Assembly: GCF_024662015.1 (NCBI RefSeq)
Contig: NZ_CP102480.1
Span: 2,018,501 to 2,082,500 of the forward strand
Length of the DNA stretch: 64,000 bases
Reading direction: 5' to 3'
Origin: Nisaea acidiphila
GTDB lineage: Bacteria; Pseudomonadota; Alphaproteobacteria; Thalassobaculales; Thalassobaculaceae
This document shows, one piece after another, positions 34,184 to 44,621 of the stretch. The stretch's first letter is position 1. Each line of letters begins with the position of its first letter. Both the position numbers and the translations under genes were made by a program. Below the pieces are notes generated by a model, which worked only from the letters and a program-made list of their open reading frames with translations, had not been told where the DNA came from and did not search any database.

Positions 34184-34669
34184 CTAGATCCAGCGCCGAA
34201 CCCGGGCCTTGTAGTCGGTATAGGGCGTACCGAACTTGCGCTCTAGATAGGCTTCCTCGCGCAGGATGACGCCATACTTCATCACGCCGACAAAGCCGAT
34301 GATGACCGCAAGGAACCAGAACGAATCGCCAAGCAGGCCGACGCCGGCAAGCAGGATCGCCATGGCGAGATACATCGGATTGCGGGTATGGGCGAAGATG
34401 CCGGAGGTAACGATCGCCGTCGACGGCACCCACGGTTTCACACTGGTTCCCGCTCGCTTGAACTGGCGCTCTCCCGCGACGGCAAGGGCAATGGCGCCGG
34501 CGATGAGCGCCGGACCGAGATAGAACCGCGCCCAGTCCGGGGCGAACGCCCGCGGCCAGAGGTAATCCAGGCCAAATCCGGCAAGGATCGCAATCAGCAG
34601 AATAACCGGGGGCGGCAGGATGACTCCCGCCGTGTCCTTCTTGGCCGCACTCTCTGCATCACCGCTCAT
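34184..34669 (-). CDS. Isoprenylcysteine carboxyl methyltransferase (ICMT)-family integral membrane protein
   Basis: A 161-residue membrane protein with four to five hydrophobic segments and the ICMT/PEMT signatures TRNPMYLAMAILLAG and, near the end, LREEAYLERKFGTPYTDYKARVRRWI broken by charged residues. These bacterial proteins are predicted lipid or isoprenoid methyltransferases; substrate unknown. Starts at ATG 34669. The gene is followed after 83 bp by the SDR gene and preceded by a predicted nucleotidyltransferase gene, all minus strand. Confidence 0.82.
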   Translation of the reverse strand: MSGDAESAAKKDTAGVILPPPVILLIAILAGFGLDYLWPRAFAPDWARFYLGPALIAGAIALAVAGERQFKRAGTSVKPWVPSTAIVTSGIFAHTRNPMYLAMAILLAGVGLLGDSFWFLAVIIGFVGVMKYGVILREEAYLERKFGTPYTDYKARVRRWI

Positions 34670-34719
34670 CAGGATCCCCTCCCAACGTCACCTGAAATGT
34701 CGGACGCCGCGCCGCCGCT

Positions 34720-35304
34720 TCAAGAGGCGGGCGTGGCGGCGGGCTCCTTTTCGACACGCAGCCATGGCCAGCGCGCCCGGTAAGTCTCGCATTTATAGTC
34801 GAACTGATGCGGCGTCGGGTTCATCGGGTTCCAGCGCAGAATGCCGTCGAACATGTCGGCGAAACCGTAAGGCGCATGGACCTCGCCTTCCGACGAGATC
34901 CCGCAGCAGGTCCCCGCGACGACGAAACGCTCGATCCCGGTACGCGATTCGGAAATCGGCGGGTAGGGCACGCCGAACCGCTGTTCATACCAGAGCGGAA
35001 CCCGCGCCTGGTTGCGGATCTCGATCTCCACCTCAAGATCGCCGAACAGCGCCTCTCCCCGCCGGATCACCGCGTCCTCTGCTTCGTAGCTGGTCTCCGG
35101 GTCGAAATAGAAAATGTCGTAATCGCGGATATTCTCGGTCAGAGGGCGATCCGAGAGGGCATTCCAGACCGTGCCGAAAAGACAGCCCGCAACGACCCAG
35201 CAATCCTCGACGCCAAGCTCCGGCAGCCGCTGGAGGAGTTCGCGGTTGACCGGATTCTCATGAACGAGCGCAACAAACCGCTCCCGCAATGCCGCCTCGC
35301 CCAT
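34720..35304 (-). CDS. Nucleotidyltransferase-family protein (DUF925 / NTP_transf_6 type)
   Basis: About 194 residues. WVVAGCLFGTVWNAL and ENIRDYDIFYFDPETSYEAED carry the double-aspartate region of this nucleotidyltransferase family; the C-terminal half has ISESRTGIERFV and HAPYGFADMFDG. The ATG at 35304 follows GGGGACCTGAG; a TTG at 35319 is an unlikely alternative. No toxin-antitoxin partner or tRNA gene is nearby. The biochemical substrate of the family is not established. Confidence 0.78.
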   Translation of the reverse strand: MGEAALRERFVALVHENPVNRELLQRLPELGVEDCWVVAGCLFGTVWNALSDRPLTENIRDYDIFYFDPETSYEAEDAVIRRGEALFGDLEVEIEIRNQARVPLWYEQRFGVPYPPISESRTGIERFVVAGTCCGISSEGEVHAPYGFADMFDGILRWNPMNPTPHQFDYKCETYRARWPWLRVEKEPAATPAS

Positions 35305-35461
35305 TCTCAGGTCCCCCAACTTTTCGGCTATGTGAAATACATCCCAAACACGGGCGCGAATCGGCGGTCAAGCGATTGACGACATCCACTGGCGCTCCTT
35401 AAGAAATCTACGTCTCTATTTCCCCTGGCCGTCCTCTGGCCGGCTCAAGGACCATCGCCGG

Positions 35462-36499
35462 ATGCCCGCTGCAACGCTCGCGCGCCACGCTCTCAGCCTC
35501 GCCATCGCCGCCGCCGGCGGGTGGCTTTTCGCCCTGCTGCACGTGCCGCTGCCCTGGCTGCTCGGTCCGATGCTCGCGATCGCGGCGATCAGTATGAGCG
35601 GCTACACGCTCTCGATGCCGAAAGGCGCGCGGCAAGTGGGGCAGCTTCTGCTAGGGACCGGGATCGGGCTCAACTTCACGCCGGAGGTCGCTGCCTTCGT
35701 CGCGCAGCATATCGTCGTCATGGTGATCTGTGCCCTCACCTCGATCGGCTTCGGGCTGATCTCGGCGCTGTATCTCCGCAAAGTCGCCAAGGTCGACATC
35801 GCGACCGCCTTTTTCTCGAGTCTGCCGGGCGGTGTGGTGGAAATGGCCCTGCAGGCGACCCGCTGGGGCGGCGAAATGGCACCGGTCTCCCTCGCCCAAT
35901 CGCTCCGCATTCTCTGTGTCGTCACAACGATCCCCACAACCCTCATCCTGATCGGCGCGACCGGGCATTCTCCCTTCGAGGCGGCGAAACTGCCGTTCGA
36001 GCCGGCCGGGTTTCCATTTCTGATCGCCGCCTCGATCCTCGTCGGCGGGCTCATGGCCTGGCGCCGGATCACCAATGCCTGGATCCTCGGCCCGCTGATC
36101 GCCGCCGCGTTCATCACGGTGCTCAAGCTCGATCTGTCCGGCATGCCGCGCGAACTGCTCAATCTTTCGCAGGTCCTGATCGGCTGCTTTATCGGCTTGC
36201 GCTATCGCCGCGAACTCGTACTCTCGCTGCGCGGCTTCCTGCCGCACGCAGTCGTCAGCACAATCGTACTGGTCGGTCTCAATGTCGCCTTCGGGATCGG
36301 GATTGCCGGTATCACCGGGTTGCCGGCCTCGACCATGGTGCTGTCCGTCTCGCCGGGCGGCATGGCCGAGATGAGCATCACGGCGGCGGTTCTGGAACTC
36401 GGCGTGCCGCTCATCGCGGCTTTCCACATCGTCCGGATCTTCCTCGTCATCGGACTTTCCGGACTGATCTTCCGTTATGTCCTCAGCCCATGGACCTAA
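35462..36499 (+). CDS. AbrB-family integral membrane protein
   Basis: A 345-residue protein with about ten hydrophobic segments in two repeated halves, each carrying a characteristic loop: LLHVPLPWLLGPMLAIA near the start, FFSSLPGGVVEMALQA in the middle and LSVSPGGMAEMSITAA near the end. The repeated PGG(V/M)xEM motif marks the AbrB (formerly ammonia monooxygenase) family of putative transporters or regulators. No ligand is known. It stands alone, 112 bp upstream of motA with an FNR-type box in between. Confidence 0.83.
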   Translation: MPAATLARHALSLAIAAAGGWLFALLHVPLPWLLGPMLAIAAISMSGYTLSMPKGARQVGQLLLGTGIGLNFTPEVAAFVAQHIVVMVICALTSIGFGLISALYLRKVAKVDIATAFFSSLPGGVVEMALQATRWGGEMAPVSLAQSLRILCVVTTIPTTLILIGATGHSPFEAAKLPFEPAGFPFLIAASILVGGLMAWRRITNAWILGPLIAAAFITVLKLDLSGMPRELLNLSQVLIGCFIGLRYRRELVLSLRGFLPHAVVSTIVLVGLNVAFGIGIAGITGLPASTMVLSVSPGGMAEMSITAAVLELGVPLIAAFHIVRIFLVIGLSGLIFRYVLSPWT

Positions 36500-36528
36500 C
36501 CGCCGGCCATACACCGACCGACCGCCAG

Positions 36529-36542
36529 TTGATCTGCATCAA
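36529..36542. promoter_or_regulatory. FNR/Anr/FixK-type box upstream of motAB
   Basis: TTGATCTGCATCAA matches the consensus TTGAT-N4-ATCAA exactly. Its centre is about 76 bp upstream of the motA start, in the 112 bp between the AbrB-family gene and motA. If transcription started near 36577 the box would be at the -41.5 position typical of FNR/FixK activation. Exact match is directly seen; control of motility by oxygen-responsive regulators is inferred. Confidence 0.6.
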
Positions 36543-36611
36543 TGTTTCCCCCGATGCAGCGTGGAAGATGGTTTAGACCTGAAATAGCGGAAAAACACGG
36601 GGATTTCGGCG

Positions 36612-37394
36612 ATGTTCCTCCGGCACACCATGAGTTCGACGATCATCGGCCTGATCGGCATCGCAGCGCTGACCTGGTTCGTCGCCTTCACGGCGGGAGA
36701 ATCCATCGGGAATTTCTGGAACCCGGCCGGGATCACCATCGTGCTCGGCGGCACTGTCGCCGCCACTTTCATCGCCTTCAGATCCAACCAGCTTGCCGCG
36801 ATTACCGGCGCAATCGGCGCAATCTTCCGCGACGAACGCTCGATCAATGCCGATATCAAGCACCTGGTGCAGATCGCACGGCTCTACCGGGGTGGGGATA
36901 TTCCGCAAACTCAGGAAGCCATCAACAAGCTGACCAATCCGTTCCTGCGCCTCGGCCTGCAATTCGCCATCGACGGCACGCCGATCGACGACCTGATGCA
37001 TGTGATGAACTGGCGCATCCAGAAGCTCATCGAGCGCGAGACCGCGGAGGCGAAACTGTTCCGGATGCTGGCCTCCTTCTCTCCCGCCTTCGGCATGCTC
37101 GGCACGCTGGTCGGTCTGATCGGTATGCTCGCCAATCTCGGATCCGGCGACCTGAACCTGATCGGACAGAACATGTCGATCGCCCTCATCACTACGGTTT
37201 ACGGCCTGATGCTCGCGAACATGGTCTTCAAGCCCGTCGCCATCAAACTCGAACAGCGCACGGCCCAACGGGTGGCAATGATGAACGTGCTGCTCGAAGG
37301 AGTGATCCTGCTACGCATGGGACGCGGTCCCGGCACGATCGCAGACCAGATGCAAACGCTGGTGCGCAATTATCGCGACGAAATTCAGGACTGA
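36612..37394 (+). CDS. motA: Flagellar motor stator protein MotA
   Basis: About 260 residues with four membrane segments and a large cytoplasmic loop. The first span follows MSSTIIGLIGIAALTWFVAF; the conserved region in spans three and four is MLASFSPAFGMLGTLVGLIGM and SIALITTVYGLMLANMVF, with the family prolines and the charged loop (RIQKLIERETAEAKLFRM). It pairs with motB 4 bp downstream. The start could also be ATG 36630 (MSSTIIG). Forms the ion channel that drives the flagellum. Confidence 0.93.
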   Translation: MFLRHTMSSTIIGLIGIAALTWFVAFTAGESIGNFWNPAGITIVLGGTVAATFIAFRSNQLAAITGAIGAIFRDERSINADIKHLVQIARLYRGGDIPQTQEAINKLTNPFLRLGLQFAIDGTPIDDLMHVMNWRIQKLIERETAEAKLFRMLASFSPAFGMLGTLVGLIGMLANLGSGDLNLIGQNMSIALITTVYGLMLANMVFKPVAIKLEQRTAQRVAMMNVLLEGVILLRMGRGPGTIADQMQTLVRNYRDEIQD

Positions 37395-37398
37395 TCCC

Positions 37399-38223
37399 AT
37401 GGGACCGGAGAACACCCCCCGCACAGCCTCAGAGGGCGACGACCGGCGTTCCTATGCTGCCGGCATGCGCCGCGCGGGCGGCGCCCGGACCAAGGGAGCC
37501 GATGCCGACAGCGACGAAGAGAGCTGGATGACCACCTATACCGACATGGTCACGCTGCTGCTAACCGTGTTCGTCATCCTGATCTCCATGTCCACCTTCG
37601 AGAAGCCCGGGATCGAGCTCGAAGCCGAGGTTCCCGCCGTCGAAGAACCGGAAAACCCGTTCGAGTCGATTTTCAACGCCCTGGCACCGGAGACCCAGCC
37701 GCGCCCGCAGGAAGTCGACGTGACCGACGAGGAAATGGCACGTCTGGATGCCCTGGAAAACTGGAGCCAGCGTGTGACCTCGGTGCTGCAGAGTTTCCTC
37801 GACAGCAACGACGCCCTGGACGGCGTGCAGGTCCGCGTGATGGATTTCCGCATCATCGTGGTCCTGCGCAACAAGATCCTGTTTCCCTCCGGAAGCGCGG
37901 CGCTCGAGGCACGCGGCCGGCAGGCGATCGACGCCCTTGCGGATATCCTTCGGGGGATCACCACACCGATCATCGTCGAGGGGCATACCGATAATGTGCC
38001 GATCAGCTCCGGGATTTACCCGTCGAACTGGGAGTTATCCAGCGCCCGCGCCGCAAGCGTCGTGCGCCGTCTGGTCGCCAGCGGGGTCGACCCGAAGAAG
38101 CTGCGCGCTGTCGGCCGCGCCGAAACAGAACCGGAGGCCGACAACGCCACACCGGAGGGCCGCGCCCGCAACCGCCGCGTGACGCTGATTATTACCCCAC
38201 GTCTGGAAGAGCGAATCAGGTAG
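37399..38223 (+). CDS. motB: Flagellar motor stator protein MotB
   Basis: A 274-residue protein with one membrane segment containing the ion-binding aspartate: WMTTYTDMVTLLLTVFVIL, Asp49. A periplasmic linker rich in acidic residues follows, and then the OmpA-type peptidoglycan-binding domain (GHTDNVPISSGIYPSNWELS, ending RNRRVTLIITPR). It begins 4 bp after the motA stop. Whether H+ or Na+ is used cannot be told from sequence alone. The next gene encodes an EAL-like protein 40 bp downstream. Confidence 0.94.
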   Translation: MGPENTPRTASEGDDRRSYAAGMRRAGGARTKGADADSDEESWMTTYTDMVTLLLTVFVILISMSTFEKPGIELEAEVPAVEEPENPFESIFNALAPETQPRPQEVDVTDEEMARLDALENWSQRVTSVLQSFLDSNDALDGVQVRVMDFRIIVVLRNKILFPSGSAALEARGRQAIDALADILRGITTPIIVEGHTDNVPISSGIYPSNWELSSARAASVVRRLVASGVDPKKLRAVGRAETEPEADNATPEGRARNRRVTLIITPRLEERIR

Positions 38224-38263
38224 AATCGGAACCCGGGCGACCATTGGAGATGACGGCAAGCGG

Positions 38264-39553
38264 ATGAAAACGCAGGAAACCGAACTGATCCGGCGCGCGC
38301 AGTCGGCGGCCGAAACCGACACGCCGTGCAGCATCCTGATCCTCAATCTCGCCGGCATTCCACATATCGAGGACCCGGTTTTCTTCCGTATCCTCGTTAC
38401 CAGCCTGGAAAAGCGGGCAGGAATGCTCAAGGCGGACCGGTTCAATCTCGTCGGCCATCGCCTCAGCTTTGTCGTGGAGGCAAGCGCGGCGGCGGAACTG
38501 GAACGGGCCATAACGCAACTCTCGGAACTGCTGCTCAGTCACGGAAAGGCCGAGATCGAGATCATCCGCTTCGACATTCCGGCCAAACTCGATGCCTTTT
38601 TCGAACAAGCGCGCCTGCTGGTCGATCTGGCCCGCAATCAAGTGCACGATTCCATCGAGGAGGCACTATCGGACGAGCAGGAGAATCTCTCCCGCTTCCT
38701 TTCGATCGAAGAGACGCTGCATTCCGCCGACATCTCCAGCCTGCTGCGCGAACAGGCGATCTACGATTTCACCGACGATCAGAAACCGCAGATCGTCGCC
38801 TACGAGATCTTCTGCTCGATCTCGGATGTCGAAGACCTTTACAGCACTTCGATCAAGCAGAACCCCTGGCTGTTCGACCATGTGACCGCCCTGCTCGACG
38901 AGCGGATGCTGGCGCACCTGACGCATGACCACAATCAGGCCGACCGGGTGATCTCGATCAACCTGCACAGCGAGACAATCCTGTCCGACGGGTTCCGCCG
39001 GTTCGTGCAGCGGATCAGCCAGCATCAGCTGAGTAACCTGGTTTTCGAACTTCCCTATATGGAGTTCCTGGCCGATCCCGACCGCTTCCAGCGCGCCCTC
39101 GACCGGCTCGCGCAGAACAAACTCAAGGTCGCGATCGACGGGGTGGCCTGGACCTCCCTGAAATCGATCGTCAAACCGCCCTCTTCGGTCCGTTTCATCA
39201 AAGTGGAGTGGCATGATCAGCTTTCGGAAATCGATGACGAAGGCCGACTGCAAATCCTCGAGCAGCTGGAGCGGCTGGGCAAAAACCGCTGCGTGCTGAT
39301 CCATTGCGGCAATCTAGACGCCGTCAAGGCGGGGCTCGATGCCGGGTTCAGGGTGATGCAGGGCTGGGGCGTCGACGAGGATGTCGCCCAGATCAGGCGG
39401 GATTACTTCGACCGGACCTCAGCGGCCATACGGGCGCAGAACGAAATGATGGAGGATCTCGACCCCGACGAGGACGATGACGATCATGCCGGGGGCATCT
39501 CGAAATGGTTTGGGAAACTGTTCAAAACACACCATAGAGAGGATGAGTTCTAA
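38264..39553 (+). CDS. Degenerate EAL-domain protein downstream of motAB
   Basis: A 429-residue protein. The C-terminal half is EAL-like, but its active-site motifs are altered: EAL reads AYEIF, the asparagine motif is kept in INLHSETIL, the TE motif is LVFELPYMEF, DDFGxG reads IDGVAW (one Asp lost), KxD is IKVEW, and the late EGVE glutamate is replaced in VLIHCGNLDAVKA. The QGW end is kept. Hydrolysis of c-di-GMP is therefore doubtful; binding is possible. The N-terminal part is helical and unassigned, and the C-terminus is acidic. Placed 40 bp after motB, it may be a c-di-GMP-linked regulator of the stator. Confidence 0.75.
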   Translation: MKTQETELIRRAQSAAETDTPCSILILNLAGIPHIEDPVFFRILVTSLEKRAGMLKADRFNLVGHRLSFVVEASAAAELERAITQLSELLLSHGKAEIEIIRFDIPAKLDAFFEQARLLVDLARNQVHDSIEEALSDEQENLSRFLSIEETLHSADISSLLREQAIYDFTDDQKPQIVAYEIFCSISDVEDLYSTSIKQNPWLFDHVTALLDERMLAHLTHDHNQADRVISINLHSETILSDGFRRFVQRISQHQLSNLVFELPYMEFLADPDRFQRALDRLAQNKLKVAIDGVAWTSLKSIVKPPSSVRFIKVEWHDQLSEIDDEGRLQILEQLERLGKNRCVLIHCGNLDAVKAGLDAGFRVMQGWGVDEDVAQIRRDYFDRTSAAIRAQNEMMEDLDPDEDDDDHAGGISKWFGKLFKTHHREDEF

Positions 39554-39718
39554 ATCCTTTCGGGTCCCGACCGGTCACGCCGCTCTCAGTCGGCTCCGGC
39601 ATCCACTACATTCTGAGTCCACACCATCTAGTTATTCTGTATCCTAGGTTTATCACTTTCCATCCAAGCTGGCGTCACGACCAGCAGATCACTCCGGTCT
39701 CTCCGGGAGGAAAATTCC

Positions 39719-40909
39719 ATGAGCGCGATTGCCGCTGCAAACGACACAGCCCTCGATCTGGAGGAACGCGCCGAGCAGGAGCGCATGGTGCTCGACGCCG
39801 TCGAACGCTTCCTTGAACGGGACGTCGCCCCCTACGCGCACACGCTCGAAGCGGATGATGCCTGGCCGGAGGAAATCGTCGGCAAGATGTGCGAACTCGG
39901 CCTCTTCGGCGCAACCATCGGCGAAGAATGGGGCGGGCTCGGCCTCTCCGCCACCACCTACACCAAGATTGTCGAGCGGGTCAGCCGGGTCTGGATGTCG
40001 ATTTCCGGCATTTTCAACTCGCACCTGATCATGGCCGCCGCGGTCGAGCGTTCCGGAACCGAGGCACAGAAGGCCGCCTGGCTGCCGCGCTTCGCCACGG
40101 GAGAACTCCGGGGCGGGATCGCCCTCACCGAGCCGGATGCCGGCACCGACCTGCAGGCGATCCGCCTGCGCGCGACGAAATGCGACAGTGGCTACAAGCT
40201 GAACGGCACCAAGATGTGGATCAGCAACGCCTATCACGGACATATCCTCGCGGTGCTCGCGAAGACGGACCCGGACGCTACCCCGCGCCACAAAGGGATG
40301 AGCCTCTTCCTGGTCGAGAAGGGCGACGGCTTCAACGTCTCAAAGAAACTGGAAAAGCTCGGCTATAAAGGGATCGATTCCGCCGGCTTCACCCTCGACG
40401 ACTGTTTCGTGCCCGAGGCCAACCTGGTCGGCAATATCGAGGGCCGGGGCATGCAGCAGATCCTCGGCGGCCTCGAGCTCGGCCGGATCAATGTCGCGGC
40501 ACGCGGCGTCGGCATAGCCCGCGCCTGTCTTGAGGAGTCGGTGCACTACGCACAGATCCGCAAGACCTTCGGCAAGCCTATCGCCGAGCATCAGGCCATC
40601 CAGCTCAAGCTGGCCGACATGGCGACCCAGGTGGAGGCTGCGCGTTTGCTGGTGGAACAGGCCGCCGCAGCCTACGACCGCCATGAACGCTGCGACATGG
40701 AAGCAGGCATGGCGAAGCTGTTCGCCACCGAAGCGGCGTTGCATAACAGCCTCGAAGCAATGCGCCTGCACGGCGCTTACGGCTATGCCAAGGAATACAA
40801 TATCGAGCGCTATTACAGGGACGCGCCGCTGCTCGCCATCGCAGAAGGCACCAACGAAATGCAGCGCCTGATCATTGCCAAGCAGCTCGTTCAGCGCAGC
40901 CCGGCCTGA
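39719..40909 (+). CDS. Acyl-CoA dehydrogenase family protein
   Basis: A 396-residue FAD enzyme. ALTEPDAGTDLQAIRL and KMWISNAYHGH (FAD and substrate binding) and the C-terminal YGYAKEYNIERYYRDA are typical; the catalytic glutamate is likely in AIAEGTNEMQRL. The start at ATG 39719 has GGAGG 9 bp upstream. It stands alone with an intrinsic terminator 24 bp after its stop. Chain length or branched-chain specificity cannot be told. Confidence 0.93.
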   Translation: MSAIAAANDTALDLEERAEQERMVLDAVERFLERDVAPYAHTLEADDAWPEEIVGKMCELGLFGATIGEEWGGLGLSATTYTKIVERVSRVWMSISGIFNSHLIMAAAVERSGTEAQKAAWLPRFATGELRGGIALTEPDAGTDLQAIRLRATKCDSGYKLNGTKMWISNAYHGHILAVLAKTDPDATPRHKGMSLFLVEKGDGFNVSKKLEKLGYKGIDSAGFTLDDCFVPEANLVGNIEGRGMQQILGGLELGRINVAARGVGIARACLEESVHYAQIRKTFGKPIAEHQAIQLKLADMATQVEAARLLVEQAAAAYDRHERCDMEAGMAKLFATEAALHNSLEAMRLHGAYGYAKEYNIERYYRDAPLLAIAEGTNEMQRLIIAKQLVQRSPA

Positions 40910-40932
40910 GAACCGCCCCATCGGAGATCAAT

Positions 40933-40958
40933 AACCCGGCCTGTGCCGGGTTTTCTTT
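40933..40958 (+). terminator. Intrinsic terminator after the acyl-CoA dehydrogenase gene
   Basis: AACCCGGC (40933-40940) and GCCGGGTT (40945-40952) form a perfect 8-bp stem with a CTGT loop, followed by TTTTCTTT. Direct sequence evidence; orientation is plus. Confidence 0.85.
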
Positions 40959-40998
40959 GGCCGGGTCGAGAATCCGGGAGCGCAACGCACAAGATTTT

Positions 40999-41028
40999 TT
41001 GCGAAAGCTCATTTTTTCATCTTAGAAT
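40999..41028 (+). promoter_or_regulatory. Putative promoter in the 306-bp gap before the peroxiredoxin gene
   Basis: The region 40910-41215 holds the terminator above, then an AT-rich stretch with TTGCGA (40999-41004) and TAGAAT (41023-41028), 18 bp apart. The transcript would have a leader of about 180 nt rich in CCGG segments, in which I see no gene or riboswitch. No convincing OxyR dyad was found by eye. Confidence 0.3.
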
Positions 41029-41215
41029 CAATACAATCGAGACCTACCGCGCCGCAGCATTCTGGTGTAAGATTTCATTCAACGGGTCGCCGCGAACGTT
41101 CCTTGCCGATGCGCCCGACAGCGATAAAACCGAGGAAACAGTCACGCACCGGATAAACCGGCCCCTCCGCCGGTGCGGTGCCGCCGTTTGAAACGCAATA
41201 AATCCGGATAGACAG

Positions 41216-41764
41216 ATGCTTGGCAGAAAAGTCCCTCTCGTAACCTTCCGCACCCGCGTCCGCGACGAGTCCATCGAAGGCCCGAACCCCTACAAGTGGG
41301 AAGACAAGACCTCCGACGACTATTTCAAAGGCAAGAAGGTCGTTCTCTTCTCGCTCCCGGGCGCCTTCACCCCGACCTGCTCGACCTTCCAGCTGCCGGA
41401 CTTCGAGAAGCTCTATGCAGATTTCCAGGCCAAGGGCATCGACGAGATCTACTGCATCTCCGTCAACGACGCCTTCGTCATGAATGCCTGGGGCAAGTCC
41501 CAGGGCGTCGAGAACGTCAAGCTGATCCCGGACGGCTCGGGCGAATTCACCCGCAAGATGGGCATGCTGGTCAACAAGGACAATCTCGGCTTCGGTATGC
41601 GTTCATGGCGCTACGGAGCGGTGATCGACGACGGCACCGTGATCGGCTGGTTCGAGGAAGACGGTTTCGAGGACAATTGCGGCACCGACCCCTACGGCGC
41701 CTCCTCGCCGCAGAACATCCTCGAGAATGTCGAGACCGTTCTGAAGCGCGACGTCGCCGCCTGA
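41216..41764 (+). CDS. Peroxiredoxin, Prx5/AHP1-type
   Basis: A 182-residue peroxiredoxin. The peroxidatic cysteine is in LPGAFTPTCSTFQLP near residue 57, and a second cysteine occurs in ISVNDAF context upstream of the conserved NAWGKSQ; a late Cys in EDNCGTDPYG may be the resolving one. It is longer at the N-terminus than the second Prx5 at 53597-54079. Reduces hydrogen or organic peroxides. A strong bidirectional terminator follows at 41789. Confidence 0.9.
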   Translation: MLGRKVPLVTFRTRVRDESIEGPNPYKWEDKTSDDYFKGKKVVLFSLPGAFTPTCSTFQLPDFEKLYADFQAKGIDEIYCISVNDAFVMNAWGKSQGVENVKLIPDGSGEFTRKMGMLVNKDNLGFGMRSWRYGAVIDDGTVIGWFEEDGFEDNCGTDPYGASSPQNILENVETVLKRDVAA

Positions 41765-41788
41765 TTGCGACGCTGAACCGCACAAACG

Positions 41789-41813
41789 AAAAGCCCGGCA
41801 TCGCCGGGCTTTT
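41789..41813. terminator. Strong bidirectional terminator between the peroxiredoxin and acs genes
   Basis: AAAAGCCCGGC (41789-41799) and GCCGGGCTTTT (41803-41813) form a perfect 11-bp inverted repeat with an ATC loop, giving U runs on both strands. It serves the convergent peroxiredoxin and acs genes. Confidence 0.92.
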
Positions 41814-41841
41814 CTGCATCTAACCGGAAACGGAACCGGCC

Positions 41842-43782
<1,941 letters not shown>

Positions 43783-43844
43783 TGCTTCCCCCTCTGAGCT
43801 ACGGGCGCCTTTGGCACCCTTTCGGTCGTGCTTCGTTGGGCGCA

Positions 43845-43872
43845 ACTATAGCAATCGTTTCGGTACGGTTAA
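43845..43872 (-). promoter_or_regulatory. Putative acs promoter
   Basis: On the minus strand, TTAACC (43867-43872) and TATAGT (43845-43850) are 16 bp apart, in an AT-richer stretch upstream of acs. Match to the sigma-70 consensus is 4/6 and 5/6. No CRP-type dyad was recognised. Confidence 0.35.
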
Positions 43873-43903
43873 GCGATTTTTGTGCGCTGCATTGAAGCAG
43901 GCG

Positions 43904-44506
43904 TCAGTATCGATCAGCGAAATTCAATTCCGCATCGAGTACGCCCGGACTCTCGGCATCCACCACTGTCGCCGCGATATCGAACGAGAAGCCCTGACGC
44001 GCGAGGGCGGCGAGATCCCGGTCGCGGGTCTCGGCGCGTTTTTCCGCGCTGCGAAAGGGGCCGATCCGCCGGCGCCTTGCGTAGCGGCAGGCCGCGTCGA
44101 GCTCGCTGCCCCCCTCCTCCCGCACCGTCTCGAGCGCACCGTCGATATCCCCGGGGGGCACTCCCTTCTCCATCAGCTTGCGCCGGATCATCTTCTCCGA
44201 GCTGCCGCGCGCGGCGAGCGAACGGGCGCGGGTCTCGGCGAACAGGCGGTCGTTCAGGATTCCCGCCTCTGCATAGCGCCGGATCAGCTCCTCGACCATC
44301 GCCGCGCCGTCCGCCGGGTCCGTATCGTGATAGGCGGCGGACTCCCGGACCCGCCGCATCAGCACGTTGCGCAGATTGGCCGCCGAGCTCGCATAGCGCT
44401 CCAGATACCAGAGCGCGACATTCTTCAGATAGCTCTCGGTGATCCGTTTCGGGATCTTCCTTGTGCGACGCGGCCCGGTCTTGCCGCTCTCGGAAAGCTC
44501 GCTCAT
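43904..44506 (-). CDS. recX: Regulatory protein RecX
   Basis: About 200 residues, all helical. The RecX pattern is present: SYLKNVALWYLERYASSAANL, VRESAAYHDTD, LIRRYAEAGILNDRLFAETRARSL, and RRKLMEKGVPPGDIDGAL, repeated three-helix units that bind the RecA filament. The start ATG at 44506 (MSELSESGK) is preferred; upstream frame is not conserved-looking. recA is not in the window. RecX inhibits RecA activity. Confidence 0.85.
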   Translation of the reverse strand: MSELSESGKTGPRRTRKIPKRITESYLKNVALWYLERYASSAANLRNVLMRRVRESAAYHDTDPADGAAMVEELIRRYAEAGILNDRLFAETRARSLAARGSSEKMIRRKLMEKGVPPGDIDGALETVREEGGSELDAACRYARRRRIGPFRSAEKRAETRDRDLAALARQGFSFDIAATVVDAESPGVLDAELNFADRY

Positions 44507-44621
44507 CGATGCTCCGGGATGCGGCGGGTTGCTTCCCGCCATCGACACCCCATCTGGTTGCTGACACATTCTGCCGCGCCTATTGTGCGCGCCGACCGCC
44601 CAATCGCCAACGGCCCTCTTC

